Shown here: one piece after another, positions 1 to 6,123 of the stretch
Position numbering within the stretch: position 1 is the first letter of the stretch
Layout of the letters: each line of letters starts with the position of its first letter
Assembly: GCA_005885565.1 (NCBI GenBank)
Contig: VAXK01000284.1
Coordinates: 1-10,081, forward strand
DNA length: 10,081 nucleotides
Origin: Actinomycetota bacterium
GTDB taxonomy: Bacteria > Actinomycetota > Thermoleophilia > Gaiellales > Gaiellaceae
Direction: 5' to 3'
Made by a program: the position numbers and the translations under genes
The notes under the pieces: generated by a model
What the model was told of the DNA's origin: nothing
Database searches by the model: none
The model's input: only the letters and a program-made list of their open reading frames with translations

Positions 1-351
1 GATCGCGTTCTGGACCGCCTCCTCGTCCGAGACCTGGTACGAGCCGAAGGGCATGTCGCCGACGACGAGCGGCCGCCGCGCGCCGCGCGTGACGGCCCGC
101 GTCATGAAGAGCATCTCGTCCATCGTCACCGGAACCGTCGAGGACTCGTGGCCGAGCACGACCATCGCAGCGGTGTCGCCGACGAGGATCAGGTCGATGC
201 CGGCCTGGTCCGCCAAGCGCGCGCTGGACGCGTCGTAGGCGGTGACCATCACGATCTTGTCGCCGTGCCGCTTCATCTCCGCGAGCTCGGGGAGCGCGAG
301 CTTCCCCGGCGCGGGGGTGGCCGGCGCGGGCGTGCGCGGGCGGATGCTCAT
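1..351 (-). CDS. panB: PanB, 3-methyl-2-oxobutanoate hydroxymethyltransferase (3' end outside window)
   Basis: The enzyme transfers a one-carbon unit from 5,10-methylene-THF to 2-ketoisovalerate to give ketopantoate, the first committed step of pantothenate synthesis in the cytoplasm. Only the first 117 residues are present; the frame is open at the left edge. Visible family motifs are VTAYDASSARLADQAG (residues 36-51), LVGDTAAMV (56-64), the GHESSTVPVT segment (67-76) and VVGDMPFGSY (96-105). Asp59 and Asp99 match the Mg-binding aspartates of the family. The N-terminus has a short Pro/Ala-rich extension. The ATG start at 351 overlaps the panC stop as ATGA, and an AAGGAG ribosome-binding site sits 7 bases upstream inside panC, so translation is probably coupled. 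Last visible gene of the operon with panC and the DUF2520 gene. Identity is secure. Confidence 0.95.
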   Translation of the reverse strand, partial: MSIRPRTPAPATPAPGKLALPELAEMKRHGDKIVMVTAYDASSARLADQAGIDLILVGDTAAMVVLGHESSTVPVTMDEMLFMTRAVTRGARRPLVVGDMPFGSYQVSDEEAVQNAI

Positions 352-1118
352 TCGGGGTCTCCTTCCAGGACGACGTTGTCGATCAAACGCGTGTCGCCGA
401 CGCGGATCGCGCCGGCGAGGACGCGCGGCTCGAAGTCCGCCACCTCGACGTAGTCGACGGCGACGCCGTCGAGGAGCTCGCGGGCCCGGTTCGGGTCGCG
501 GGTCGCGAGCGCGCGGTGGAGCGCAAGGGCGCGCGTCCGTTCCTCAGGCGAGAGCCGCACGTTCCGCGACGAGAGCGCGAGGCCGTCCTCGTCGCGCACC
601 GTCGGGACGACCCGTAGCTCGACGTCGAGATGGAGGTCGCGCGCCATCCGGCGCACGACCGCGACCTGCTGCGCGTCCTTCTGGCCGAAGTAGGCGCGGG
701 TCGGGCGGACGAGGTTGAAGAGCTTGCAACAGACTGTTGCAACCCCGCGGAAGTGCCCCGGCCGGGCGGCGCCCTCGAGGCCGCGCGAGAGCTCCTCGAC
801 GTCGATCCAGGTCTGGTAGCCCGGCGGGTAGAGCTCCTCGACCGAGGGCGCGAAGAGGATGTCGGCGCCGGCCTCAGCGGCGATGCGCGCGTCCCGCTCC
901 TCGTCCCGTGGGTACGCAGTGAGGTCGTCGCCGGAGTCGAACTGGGCGGGGTTGACGAACAGGCTCACGACGAGGAGGTCGTTCTCGTCCCGCGCGGCGC
1001 GAAGCAGCGCGAGGTGCCCCGCGTGGTAGGCGCCCATCGTCGGGACGAGGCCGATCTCCTCCGCCCGCGAGAGAGCGAGAGCGGCGCGGAGCTCGCCCGC
1101 GGTGCGGACGAGCCTCAT
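348..1118 (-). CDS. panC: PanC, pantothenate synthetase (pantoate--beta-alanine ligase)
   Basis: Condenses D-pantoate and beta-alanine with ATP through a pantoyl-adenylate to give pantothenate. The 256 residues carry the family signatures in order: PTMGAYHAGH (26-35, the HIGH-type nucleotide site with His32 and His35), SLFVNPAQF (52-60), YPRDEERD (69-76), RPGHFRGVATV (119-129), YFGQKDAQQ (143-151) and LSSRN (182-186, the KMSKS-like loop). It is somewhat shorter than the usual ~280 residues, mainly in the C-terminal dimerisation half, but no motif is missing. The ATG at 1118 overlaps the stop of the DUF2520 gene, and the stop overlaps the panB start. A GGAGG lies 10 bases upstream of the ATG. 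Codons for residues 126-130 use AT-rich triplets and form part of a 19-bp palindrome. Identity is secure. Confidence 0.97.
   Translation of the reverse strand: MRLVRTAGELRAALALSRAEEIGLVPTMGAYHAGHLALLRAARDENDLLVVSLFVNPAQFDSGDDLTAYPRDEERDARIAAEAGADILFAPSVEELYPPGYQTWIDVEELSRGLEGAARPGHFRGVATVCCKLFNLVRPTRAYFGQKDAQQVAVVRRMARDLHLDVELRVVPTVRDEDGLALSSRNVRLSPEERTRALALHRALATRDPNRARELLDGVAVDYVEVADFEPRVLAGAIRVGDTRLIDNVVLEGDPE
359..364 (-). promoter_or_regulatory. Ribosome-binding site of panB
   Basis: AAGGAG on the minus strand, 7 bases before the panB ATG and inside the end of panC. It is one of the clearest Shine-Dalgarno sequences in a window where most genes lack one, and it supports the ATG at 351 as the panB start. 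Confidence 0.7.
724..742. repeat. 19-bp perfect palindrome inside panC
   Basis: TTGCAACAG-A-CTGTTGCAA: two 9-base arms that are exact reverse complements around a single A. It can also be read as two copies of the self-palindrome TTGCAA separated by 7 bases. It lies in panC over the codons for A-T-V-C-C-K and is much richer in A/T than its surroundings. The form resembles a dimeric regulator's operator, but no regulator is known from this window. It could be chance or a codon effect. Confidence 0.6.
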
Positions 1119-1774
1119 CGCGCCGTCGCCTCCGCGAGGACGTCGTAGAGCGGCTCGAGCTCGGGCCGCGTCGCGCGGATCGCCCGCCGGTGCGCCTCGA
1201 CCGTCTCCCAGTCGCCGCGCTCGATGGGGCCGGTCAGCTCGAAGCCGTTGTCGATCGTGCGCCGCATGAGCGGCACGAGCGACTCCGGGGGCGCTCCGGC
1301 GGCGCGGAAGAGGTCAGCGGCGACCCGGTGCAGCGTGACGAGGTAGTTGGACGCGATCGCGGCGCCCGCGTGGTAGAGGAGCCGTGCATCCTCGGCGAGC
1401 TCGAACGGCTCGAGGCCGAGCAGGCGGGCAAGCTCGAAGCCGAGCTCCCGCGCCTCGGCGGTCTCGGCCGTCACGGCGGCCCAGGCGCCGTCCAGCTGCT
1501 CCGGGCCGCGCGCCCGCGTGAACGTCTGGAGCGGATGGAGGCCGAAGCGCCGCTCGTGCGGCGCGAGCGCGGCGAGCGGCGTCGCGCCGCTGACGTGCGC
1601 GACCCAGGGGCCGGGCTCGATCCGGGCGGCCGTGTCCGCAATCGCTGTGTCGGGGACGCAGAGCAGGACGAGCTCGGCGTCGTCCTCGCGCAGCTCGACG
1701 CCGCGCTGCGCGAGCCGCGCCGCGACCGCCGACCCGACGCGTCCCGCGCCGACCACCTGCACCGTCTCGACCAT
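1115..1774 (-). CDS. Rossmann-fold DUF2520 protein, compact form; possible ketopantoate reductase
   Basis: 219 residues. An N-terminal dinucleotide-binding motif GAGRVG (9-14) is followed by LVLLCVPDTAIAD (35-47), HVSGA (60-64), HPLQTF (80-85) and the C-terminal helical signature YHAGAAIASNYLVTL (134-148), the pattern of Rossmann-like/DUF2520 proteins. These are NAD(P)-dependent oxidoreductase relatives that often sit beside panC in actinobacteria. The first gene of the pan operon, it overlaps panC by ATGA. Its ATG has a GGAG 6 bases upstream. The position suggests reduction of ketopantoate to pantoate, since no panE is visible, but this is inference. Oddly, only about seven residues separate the first Rossmann helix from the strand ending VPD, so the usual second strand and helix, including the NAD/NADP-choosing loop, are missing; DUF2520 proteins are commonly about 270-300 residues. 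Confidence 0.83.
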   Translation of the reverse strand: MVETVQVVGAGRVGSAVAARLAQRGVELREDDAELVLLCVPDTAIADTAARIEPGPWVAHVSGATPLAALAPHERRFGLHPLQTFTRARGPEQLDGAWAAVTAETAEARELGFELARLLGLEPFELAEDARLLYHAGAAIASNYLVTLHRVAADLFRAAGAPPESLVPLMRRTIDNGFELTGPIERGDWETVEAHRRAIRATRPELEPLYDVLAEATAR

Positions 1775-1795
1775 CGAAAGCTCCAGTTCCGTAGC

Positions 1796-1807
1796 GGATA
1801 CCGGGCG
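1796..1807 (-). promoter_or_regulatory. Promoter-like 12-mer upstream of the pan operon
   Basis: CGCCCGGTATCC on the minus strand. Its TATCC(G) would serve as a -10 hexamer 20 bases before the DUF2520 ATG, leaving a short leader that holds the GGAG ribosome-binding site. The same 12-mer stands before the hydrolase gene at 2763-2774 on the plus strand. No convincing -35 is seen. Confidence 0.4.
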
Positions 1808-1816
1808 AGGCGAAGC

Positions 1817-2731
1817 TTATCGGCGGGCGGTCAGCCTCCGGAGCCCGCTGCCGTCCGGCCGGATCAGGAAGAGGTCGGTCGTCCGGTCGCCGGTGGCGCG
1901 CGCGAACGCGATCCACGTGCCGTTCGGCGACCAGCTCGGCGCGTTGTCGCCGCTCGTCCCGGCGGTGAGCCGCACCGCTCTGCCGCCGAGCCGGACGATG
2001 TAGAGGGCGAGGCCCGAGCTGGCGGCTGCGCGGGCGAAGACCAGGCGCTTGCCGTCCGGGGCCCAGGCGGGATCCTCGTCGCCGTTCGTCCCCGAGGCGT
2101 GCGTTACCCGCCGCTTCCGGCTTCCGTCGGCGTTCATGACGCACAGGCTCTCGCCGCAGCTCCAGGCGATCCGCCTGCCGTCTCGAGACCACGCCGCGGC
2201 CACGTCGAAGCCGCTCGTCAGCCGCGTGAGACCCGTGCCGTCGGGCTTCACGACATAGACGTTGCGCCGCTCGCCGCCGGTGACCTCGTCGGTCGTGTCG
2301 CGGTCGAAGGCGATGCGGCCTCCTCGCGGCGACCAGGCGGGGAACCAGTCGTCCGGCTGCTCCGCCGCCCCGCGTGTCACCCGGCGCACCCGGGCTCCGT
2401 CGGCGCGCGCGACGAAGATGCGCTCCGAGTCGCGAACCGTCCGCTGGAAGACGATGCGCTTTCCGTCGGGCGACCAGTCGGGGTTCCTCCCGGCCGTGAC
2501 CCGCTTCACCGTGCAGCTCGCGAGGCTCATGACGTAGACCTCGTCCGCGCCGCGGCGGTTGCTCTCGAAGAGCAGCCGCCGACCGTCGGGCGAGAACGCC
2601 GGGCTCACGTTCTCCTGCTCCGGCGACGGCGAGGCCACGGTCTCCGGACACCCGCTCGCGGGACGGGCCACTGCCGCCGACGGCAAGGCGGCCAGCACGC
2701 CGGCCGCGCCGAAGGCGAGAGCCCACCTCAC
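1817..2731 (-). CDS. Secreted TolB-like six-bladed beta-propeller (PD40 repeats)
   Basis: 304 residues from the GTG at 2731. A Sec signal peptide (MRWALAFGAAGVLAAL..., likely cleaved after AVA at residue 22) leads into six repeats of the TolB/PD40 type, with starts near residues 44 (PAFSPDG), 84 (PDWSPDG), 131 (PAWSPRG), 179 (AAWSRDG), 221 (PAWAPDG) and 265 (PSWSPNG). Each is followed by a hydrophobic strand and then a segment such as VYVVKPDGTGLTRLT. Such propellers usually bind partners or substrates outside the cytoplasm; no catalytic residues can be named, so the function is unknown. It lacks the N-terminal domain of true TolB, and there are no Tol-Pal neighbours. GTG at 2731 is chosen because GGAG lies 5 bases upstream; an in-frame GTG at 2737 would add two residues but overlaps that GGAG. 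It lies 42 bp upstream of the DUF2520 gene, in the same direction. Confidence 0.85.
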   Translation of the reverse strand: MRWALAFGAAGVLAALPSAAVARPASGCPETVASPSPEQENVSPAFSPDGRRLLFESNRRGADEVYVMSLASCTVKRVTAGRNPDWSPDGKRIVFQRTVRDSERIFVARADGARVRRVTRGAAEQPDDWFPAWSPRGGRIAFDRDTTDEVTGGERRNVYVVKPDGTGLTRLTSGFDVAAAWSRDGRRIAWSCGESLCVMNADGSRKRRVTHASGTNGDEDPAWAPDGKRLVFARAAASSGLALYIVRLGGRAVRLTAGTSGDNAPSWSPNGTWIAFARATGDRTTDLFLIRPDGSGLRRLTARR

Positions 2732-2736
2732 GAGCA

Positions 2737-2740
2737 CTCC
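2737..2740 (-). promoter_or_regulatory. Ribosome-binding site that decides the propeller gene start
   Basis: GGAG on the minus strand, 5 bases before the GTG at 2731. It overlaps the alternative GTG at 2737, which favours the downstream start. Confidence 0.5.
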
Positions 2741-2762
2741 GGGCAGCGTAGCTCCGGTCGTG

Positions 2763-2775
2763 CGCCCGGTATCCT
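2763..2775 (+). promoter_or_regulatory. Promoter-like 12-mer plus -10 hexamer before the hydrolase
   Basis: CGCCCGGTATCC, identical to the element before the pan operon, continues to TATCCT (2770-2775). The GTG start of the hydrolase lies 8 bases further on, so transcription starting about 7 bases after the hexamer would give a leader of two bases or so. No good -35 is visible at 16-18 bases upstream. Confidence 0.42.
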
Positions 2776-2783
2776 GGCTCGTC

Positions 2784-4643
2784 GTGCGCGCCAGGGGTCT
2801 TCTCGTCGTCGCGGCTTTCGGCGCGCTCCTCGCGCCCGGTCACGCGGCGGCCGCCCGCGCGGCGTTCGCGCCGTGTGGGACGTCGAGCGGCGCGCTCGAG
2901 TGCGCCACCGTGAACGTGCCGCTCGACCGGAGCGGAGCGACGCCGGGAACCGTCTCGCTCCACGTCGAGCGCCTCGGCGCCGCGGGGACGCCTCGCGGCG
3001 TCATGTTCCTCATCGCCGGCGGGCCGGGACAGGCCTCCGCGGGCGCGTTCGACCTCGCCTCGAACGGTTCCCAGTTCCGCGACCAGTTCCCGGGCTACAC
3101 GCTGATCGCCTTCGACCCGCGCGGGACCGGGCGCTCAGGTGTCCTGCGCTGTCCCGAGCTGCAGAGCGACCCCTCCGCGTCGCCGGCGCGGGAGCAGGCG
3201 CTCGTCGCGAAGTGTGCGACGGAGATCGGCTCGCCACGGGCCTTCTACTCCACCCGCGACCACGCGGACGACATCGACGCCGTCCGCCAAGCGCTCGGCG
3301 TGGACAAGATCGCCCTCTGGGGCACGTCGTACGGGACGCAGCTCTCCGTCGCCTACGCCCTCACCTATCCGAGCCACGTGGCGCGTCTCCTGCTCGACTC
3401 CGTCGCCGACGCGGCCGGGCGCGACCCGTTCTCCCTCGACGACCTCCAGCAGATGCCCAAGGGGCTCGCGTCGCTCTGCTCGGGCGGGCTCTGCCGCGCG
3501 GCGACGTCGAACTTCGTCGGCGAGGTCGTGAAGCTCGCGAACCGGCTCGCCGCCCATCCGCTCACCGGGAAGGTGCCGAAGCCGGGGGGCGGCACGGTGA
3601 GCGTCACCGTCAGCGGCGCCGACTTCCTGAGCGGCGCGGTGATCGACTCCGACCTCAACGCCGGCATCGCCGCCGAGCTGCCGGCGGCGGTGCACGCGGC
3701 CCTTCAGGGCCGGTCGCGGCCGATCCTCCGGCTCGTCGAGCTCGACCGCGAGACGTCGGTCACGAGCACCGAGGATCTGAGCATGGGCCTGCTCGCCGCG
3801 ACGGTCTGCGACGACGGTCCGTTCCCGTGGCAGCCGGAGACGCCGATCTCGGAGCGCCAGGCCCTGCTCGCCGCCGCGCGGAACGCGCTGGCGCGGGGGG
3901 CGACAGGCCCCTTCGGCAAGTGGGCGACCGACATCGGCCCCGCCGCGCTCTGCCTCCTCTGGCCGCCGCAGGCACGGCGTTCCGGCATCGGCTCGGGCCC
4001 GCTCCCGAACGTGCCTGTCCTCGTGCTCGCCGGGGAGCGCGACCTGCGCACGCCCGCGTCGAACGCCGCCGCGATCGCGGGCCGCTTCCCGCAGGGCAGG
4101 CTGCTCACCGTGCCCGGCGTGGGGCACAGCGTGCTCGGCGCCGACTTCACGACGTGCTCAGGTGACGCCGTGAAGACGTGGCTCAACGGGGGCGTGCCTC
4201 CGACGCGCTGCCCCCGCTCGCCGATGCTCGTGAACCCGATCGGCGCCTTCCCGGCGTCGTTCGGCGCGCTGCGACCGGCCGGCGCCGCCGGCGTCCGCGG
4301 CCGGACGCTCACGGCGGTCGCCAAGACCGTGCGCGAGGCTGCCGCGTCCTGGGGGCTCGCGGTGACCGGCTTCACCGCGGCACGAACGATCGCCGGCCCG
4401 TACGGCGGTGTCATCCGCTCGTCGGGCGTGACGTTCTCGCTCTCGCGCTACAGCCTCGTCCCCGGCGTCCAGGTGAGCGGGAGCCTCCACCTTTACCGGC
4501 CGGGAACGGGGCTGCCGCTTCCGGCCCGTTTCGTCGGCACGGTGCGGGTCAGTGGGGCGAAGGCCGCACACGGGCAGCTCGCCGTCGGCCGCGCCACGCT
4601 GAGCGGTCGGCTCAGCGGGCGGAAGGTCCGCGCTCGAGCCTAG
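2784..4643 (+). CDS. Secreted alpha/beta-hydrolase, TAP-type (tripeptidyl aminopeptidase-like), with extra C-terminal domain
   Basis: 619 residues from the GTG at 2784, chosen because it begins a clean signal peptide (MRARGLLVVAAFGALLAPG..., cleavage near residue 23-27). The hydrolase core shows an oxyanion-type turn AGGPGQAS (78-85), DPRGTGRS (111-118), the nucleophile elbow GTSYG (180-184, Ser182), Asp420 in AGERD and His448 in GVGHS. Cys31 and Cys40 match the N-terminal disulfide pair of this family. The order and the TAP-like C-terminal part (about 385-475) resemble the secreted Streptomyces tripeptidyl aminopeptidases and mycobacterial relatives, about 500 residues long, which remove short peptides from protein N-termini; the actual substrate here is unknown. 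Residues about 485-619 are an added beta-rich region with repeated SG and VSG turns that I do not recognise. The in-frame ORF continues upstream, but without a signal peptide start. The 3' end overlaps the GNAT gene on the other strand by 32 bp. Confidence 0.9.
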   Translation: MRARGLLVVAAFGALLAPGHAAAARAAFAPCGTSSGALECATVNVPLDRSGATPGTVSLHVERLGAAGTPRGVMFLIAGGPGQASAGAFDLASNGSQFRDQFPGYTLIAFDPRGTGRSGVLRCPELQSDPSASPAREQALVAKCATEIGSPRAFYSTRDHADDIDAVRQALGVDKIALWGTSYGTQLSVAYALTYPSHVARLLLDSVADAAGRDPFSLDDLQQMPKGLASLCSGGLCRAATSNFVGEVVKLANRLAAHPLTGKVPKPGGGTVSVTVSGADFLSGAVIDSDLNAGIAAELPAAVHAALQGRSRPILRLVELDRETSVTSTEDLSMGLLAATVCDDGPFPWQPETPISERQALLAAARNALARGATGPFGKWATDIGPAALCLLWPPQARRSGIGSGPLPNVPVLVLAGERDLRTPASNAAAIAGRFPQGRLLTVPGVGHSVLGADFTTCSGDAVKTWLNGGVPPTRCPRSPMLVNPIGAFPASFGALRPAGAAGVRGRTLTAVAKTVREAAASWGLAVTGFTAARTIAGPYGGVIRSSGVTFSLSRYSLVPGVQVSGSLHLYRPGTGLPLPARFVGTVRVSGAKAAHGQLAVGRATLSGRLSGRKVRARA

Positions 4644-5193
4644 CCTCGAGCGCCGCCTTCACCTCCGGCCACTCGTCGTCGACGACGGCGTACCAGGCCG
4701 AGTCGCGCCGCTCGCCCCCTCGGACGAGCATGTGCTTTCGGTGGATGCCCTCGAAGCGGGCAGGCAGCGCGGCGAGGGCGCCGCGGGCGCGCTCGTTTCG
4801 CGCTTCGGTCTTGAACTCGACGCGCCGGCATCCGAGCACCTCGAAGGCGTGCCGGAGCAGGAGGAGCTTCGCCTCGGCGTTCGCGCCGGTGCCCCAGGTC
4901 GACGGATTCATCCACGTGGAGCCGATCTCGAGCCGCAGGTGCTCGGGCGCGAGGCTCATGTAGCTCGTCGACCCGACCGGCGCGCCGCCGGCCACGACCA
5001 CGAAGGGCGCGCGCACTTCGGCCTCGGCTTCCGCGAAGGTTGCCCGCAGCCACTCCTCGGGGTCGGTTGTGACCATGAAGCGCCAGATCCGCTCGTCCGC
5101 AGCGGCGCGCAGCAGGCCCTCCTCGTGCTCGCGGCTCAACGGCTCGAGGGTCACGATCCTGCCTTCGAGCCGCACCGAGAGCCCCGGCCACAT
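4612..5193 (-). CDS. GNAT acetyltransferase, RimJ/RimL type
   Basis: 193 residues from the ATG at 5193. The layout is that of the COG1670 group, which acetylates amino groups of proteins or small molecules using acetyl-CoA: an N-terminal VRLEGRIVTLEPLSREH (7-23), the central strand VGSTSYMSL (73-81), LEIGSTWMNPSTWGTGANAEAK (88-109) with the acetyl-CoA loop at WGTGANAEA (100-108), then LGCRRVEFKTEARNERA (120-136) with the conserved Asn133, and the C-terminal RRDSAWYAVVDDEWPEVK (162-179). The substrate cannot be told from sequence; a ribosomal protein or an antibiotic-like small molecule are both possible. It stands alone on the minus strand, divergent from fmdB and tail-to-tail with the hydrolase. 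TATGGT (5205-5210, minus strand) is a possible -10. A GTG at residue 7 is an alternative start. Confidence 0.87.
   Translation of the reverse strand: MWPGLSVRLEGRIVTLEPLSREHEEGLLRAAADERIWRFMVTTDPEEWLRATFAEAEAEVRAPFVVVAGGAPVGSTSYMSLAPEHLRLEIGSTWMNPSTWGTGANAEAKLLLLRHAFEVLGCRRVEFKTEARNERARGALAALPARFEGIHRKHMLVRGGERRDSAWYAVVDDEWPEVKAALEARLERGPSAR
4630..4653. terminator. Hairpin at the convergent gene junction, possible bidirectional terminator
   Basis: A perfect 9-bp stem, GCGCTCGAG (4630-4638) and CTCGAGCGC (4645-4653), with a 6-base loop CCTAGC that contains the hydrolase stop codon. No T-run follows on either strand, so it is not a classical intrinsic terminator, but its site between two convergent genes fits one that works both ways. 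Confidence 0.45.
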
Positions 5194-5211
5194 GCGGTCA
5201 TTCGACCATAT

Positions 5212-5241
5212 TTGCGACCTGTCCGAACGGCGCCCTAGACT
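5212..5241 (+). promoter_or_regulatory. Sigma70-like promoter of fmdB and downstream genes
   Basis: TTGCGA (5212-5217), an 18-base spacer and TAGACT (5236-5241), a good match to the housekeeping -35/-10 pattern. Transcription would begin near 5248, only about three bases before the fmdB ATG at 5251. It lies in the 57-bp divergent gap with the GNAT gene and probably drives fmdB, the glycosylase and perhaps tsaE-tsaB-rimI. Confidence 0.62.
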
Positions 5242-5250
5242 CCCGAGGCG

Positions 5251-5457
5251 ATGCCGATCTACGAGTACGTCTGCATGGAGTGCGAGTCGCACTTCGAGGA
5301 GCTCGTCCGGAACGGGCACGACCCCGACTGCCCGGACTGTGGTGCCGAGAACGTGCGCAAGCAGTTCTCCGTGTTCGCGACTCACGGCACCGCCGAGCAG
5401 CCGGGCTTCGGCGGAAGCGGCGGCTGTTGCGGCGGAAGCTGTGGCTGCGGCCACTGA
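5251..5457 (+). CDS. FmdB-family zinc ribbon protein
   Basis: 68 residues. The N-terminus MPIYEYVCMECESHFE with C8-x2-C11 and C27-x2-C30 (DCPDCG) is the single zinc ribbon of the FmdB/CxxC_CxxC_SSSS family. The name comes from a proposed regulator of formamidase genes, but the role of most members is unknown. The C-terminal tail, residues 52-68, is almost only Gly, Cys, Ser and His, with four cysteines (59, 60, 64, 66) and a final His, which may bind another metal. The ATG lies about 10 bases after the -10 of a good promoter, and the GAGG before it is too close to be a normal ribosome-binding site. The end overlaps the glycosylase start by 17 bp, so the two are probably made together. Confidence 0.88.
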   Translation: MPIYEYVCMECESHFEELVRNGHDPDCPDCGAENVRKQFSVFATHGTAEQPGFGGSGGCCGGSCGCGH

Positions 5458-6106
5458 CGCGCTAGGCCGAGCCGACGAGCTCGCGGGCCTCGCGGCCGCC
5501 GTCTCGGGCTGCACGCGTTGCCCACTGGCCGCCGGCCGCACGCAGGTCGTCTTCGGCTCGGGCGATCCCGCCGCCGACCTGATGTTCGTCGGCGAGGCCC
5601 CGGGCTTCCACGAGGACCAGCAGGGCGTGCCGTTCGTGGGCCAGGCCGGGAAGCTCCTCGAGCGCCTCCTCGCCGGGATCGGCCTCGAGCGCCGCGAGGT
5701 CTACATCGCCAACGTGATCAAGTGCCGCCCGCCCGGGAACCGCGACCCGCAGCCGGAGGAGATCGAGGCTTGCGAGGGCTACCTCTTCCGGCAGGTCGAG
5801 CTGATCCAGCCGCGCGTCGTCGCGACCCTCGGGAACTTCGCGACCAAGCTCCTCTCCGGGAAGCCCACCGGGATCACGCGCGTGCACGGGCAGGAGCAGG
5901 CGACGACCGTCGGCGGCCGAAGCGTGCTCCTCTACCCGCTCTACCACCCGGCCGCCGCGCTCTACACGCCCGCGATGCTGAAGGTGCTCGAGTCCGACTT
6001 CGCGCGCCTTCCCGAGCTGCTCGGCCGGGAGACCGCGCCTGCGGCTCCGCCCGAGCCGCTGCTTCGGGTCGTCACCGAGGCGCCGGTTCAGCTCGGCCTG
6101 TTCTAG
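5441..6106 (+). CDS. Family 4 uracil-DNA glycosylase, [4Fe-4S] type
   Basis: 221 residues from the GTG at 5441, the only plausible in-frame start close to the conserved domain; it overlaps the fmdB stop by 17 bp. The enzyme removes uracil from DNA, arising from cytosine deamination, to start base-excision repair. Cluster cysteines are CTRC (24 and 27), Cys95 in KCRPPGNRDP and Cys111 in EACEGYL. Motif 1 is VGEAPGFHEDQQGVPFVGQAGK (50-71), and motif 2 is YHPAAALYTP (168-177) with His169. The C-terminus ends QLGLF, a tail often seen in this family. The usual family motif has GEAPGEDED, so the FHEDQQ variant is a mild change. tsaE starts 17 bases after the stop. The family is also annotated as UdgA/UDGa; type 5 enzymes differ in the motifs. 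Confidence 0.92.
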   Translation: MAAATDALGRADELAGLAAAVSGCTRCPLAAGRTQVVFGSGDPAADLMFVGEAPGFHEDQQGVPFVGQAGKLLERLLAGIGLERREVYIANVIKCRPPGNRDPQPEEIEACEGYLFRQVELIQPRVVATLGNFATKLLSGKPTGITRVHGQEQATTVGGRSVLLYPLYHPAAALYTPAMLKVLESDFARLPELLGRETAPAAPPEPLLRVVTEAPVQLGLF

Positions 6107-6123
6107 ACACGTACCGTTTGGGC

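Noticed and set aside
2647..2653. Lipobox-like ASGC in the propeller protein
   Set aside because: The residue at -3 is Ala rather than Leu, Val or Ile, and a good signal peptidase I site (AVA) comes before it, so secretion fits better than lipoprotein anchoring.
2739..2769. CCGGGC/GCCCGG inverted repeat between the propeller and hydrolase genes
   Set aside because: Arms of six G/C bases with a 19-base gap are common at this base composition.
1314..2963. 549-codon open frame on the minus strand
   Set aside because: It is in another frame over the DUF2520 and propeller genes, and its translation is Arg-rich without motifs.
1190..4165. 991-codon open frame on the plus strand
   Set aside because: It runs antisense to panC's neighbour, the propeller gene and then out of frame through the hydrolase. 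The product is Arg/Gly/Ala-rich without domains, the usual shadow of GC-rich coding DNA.
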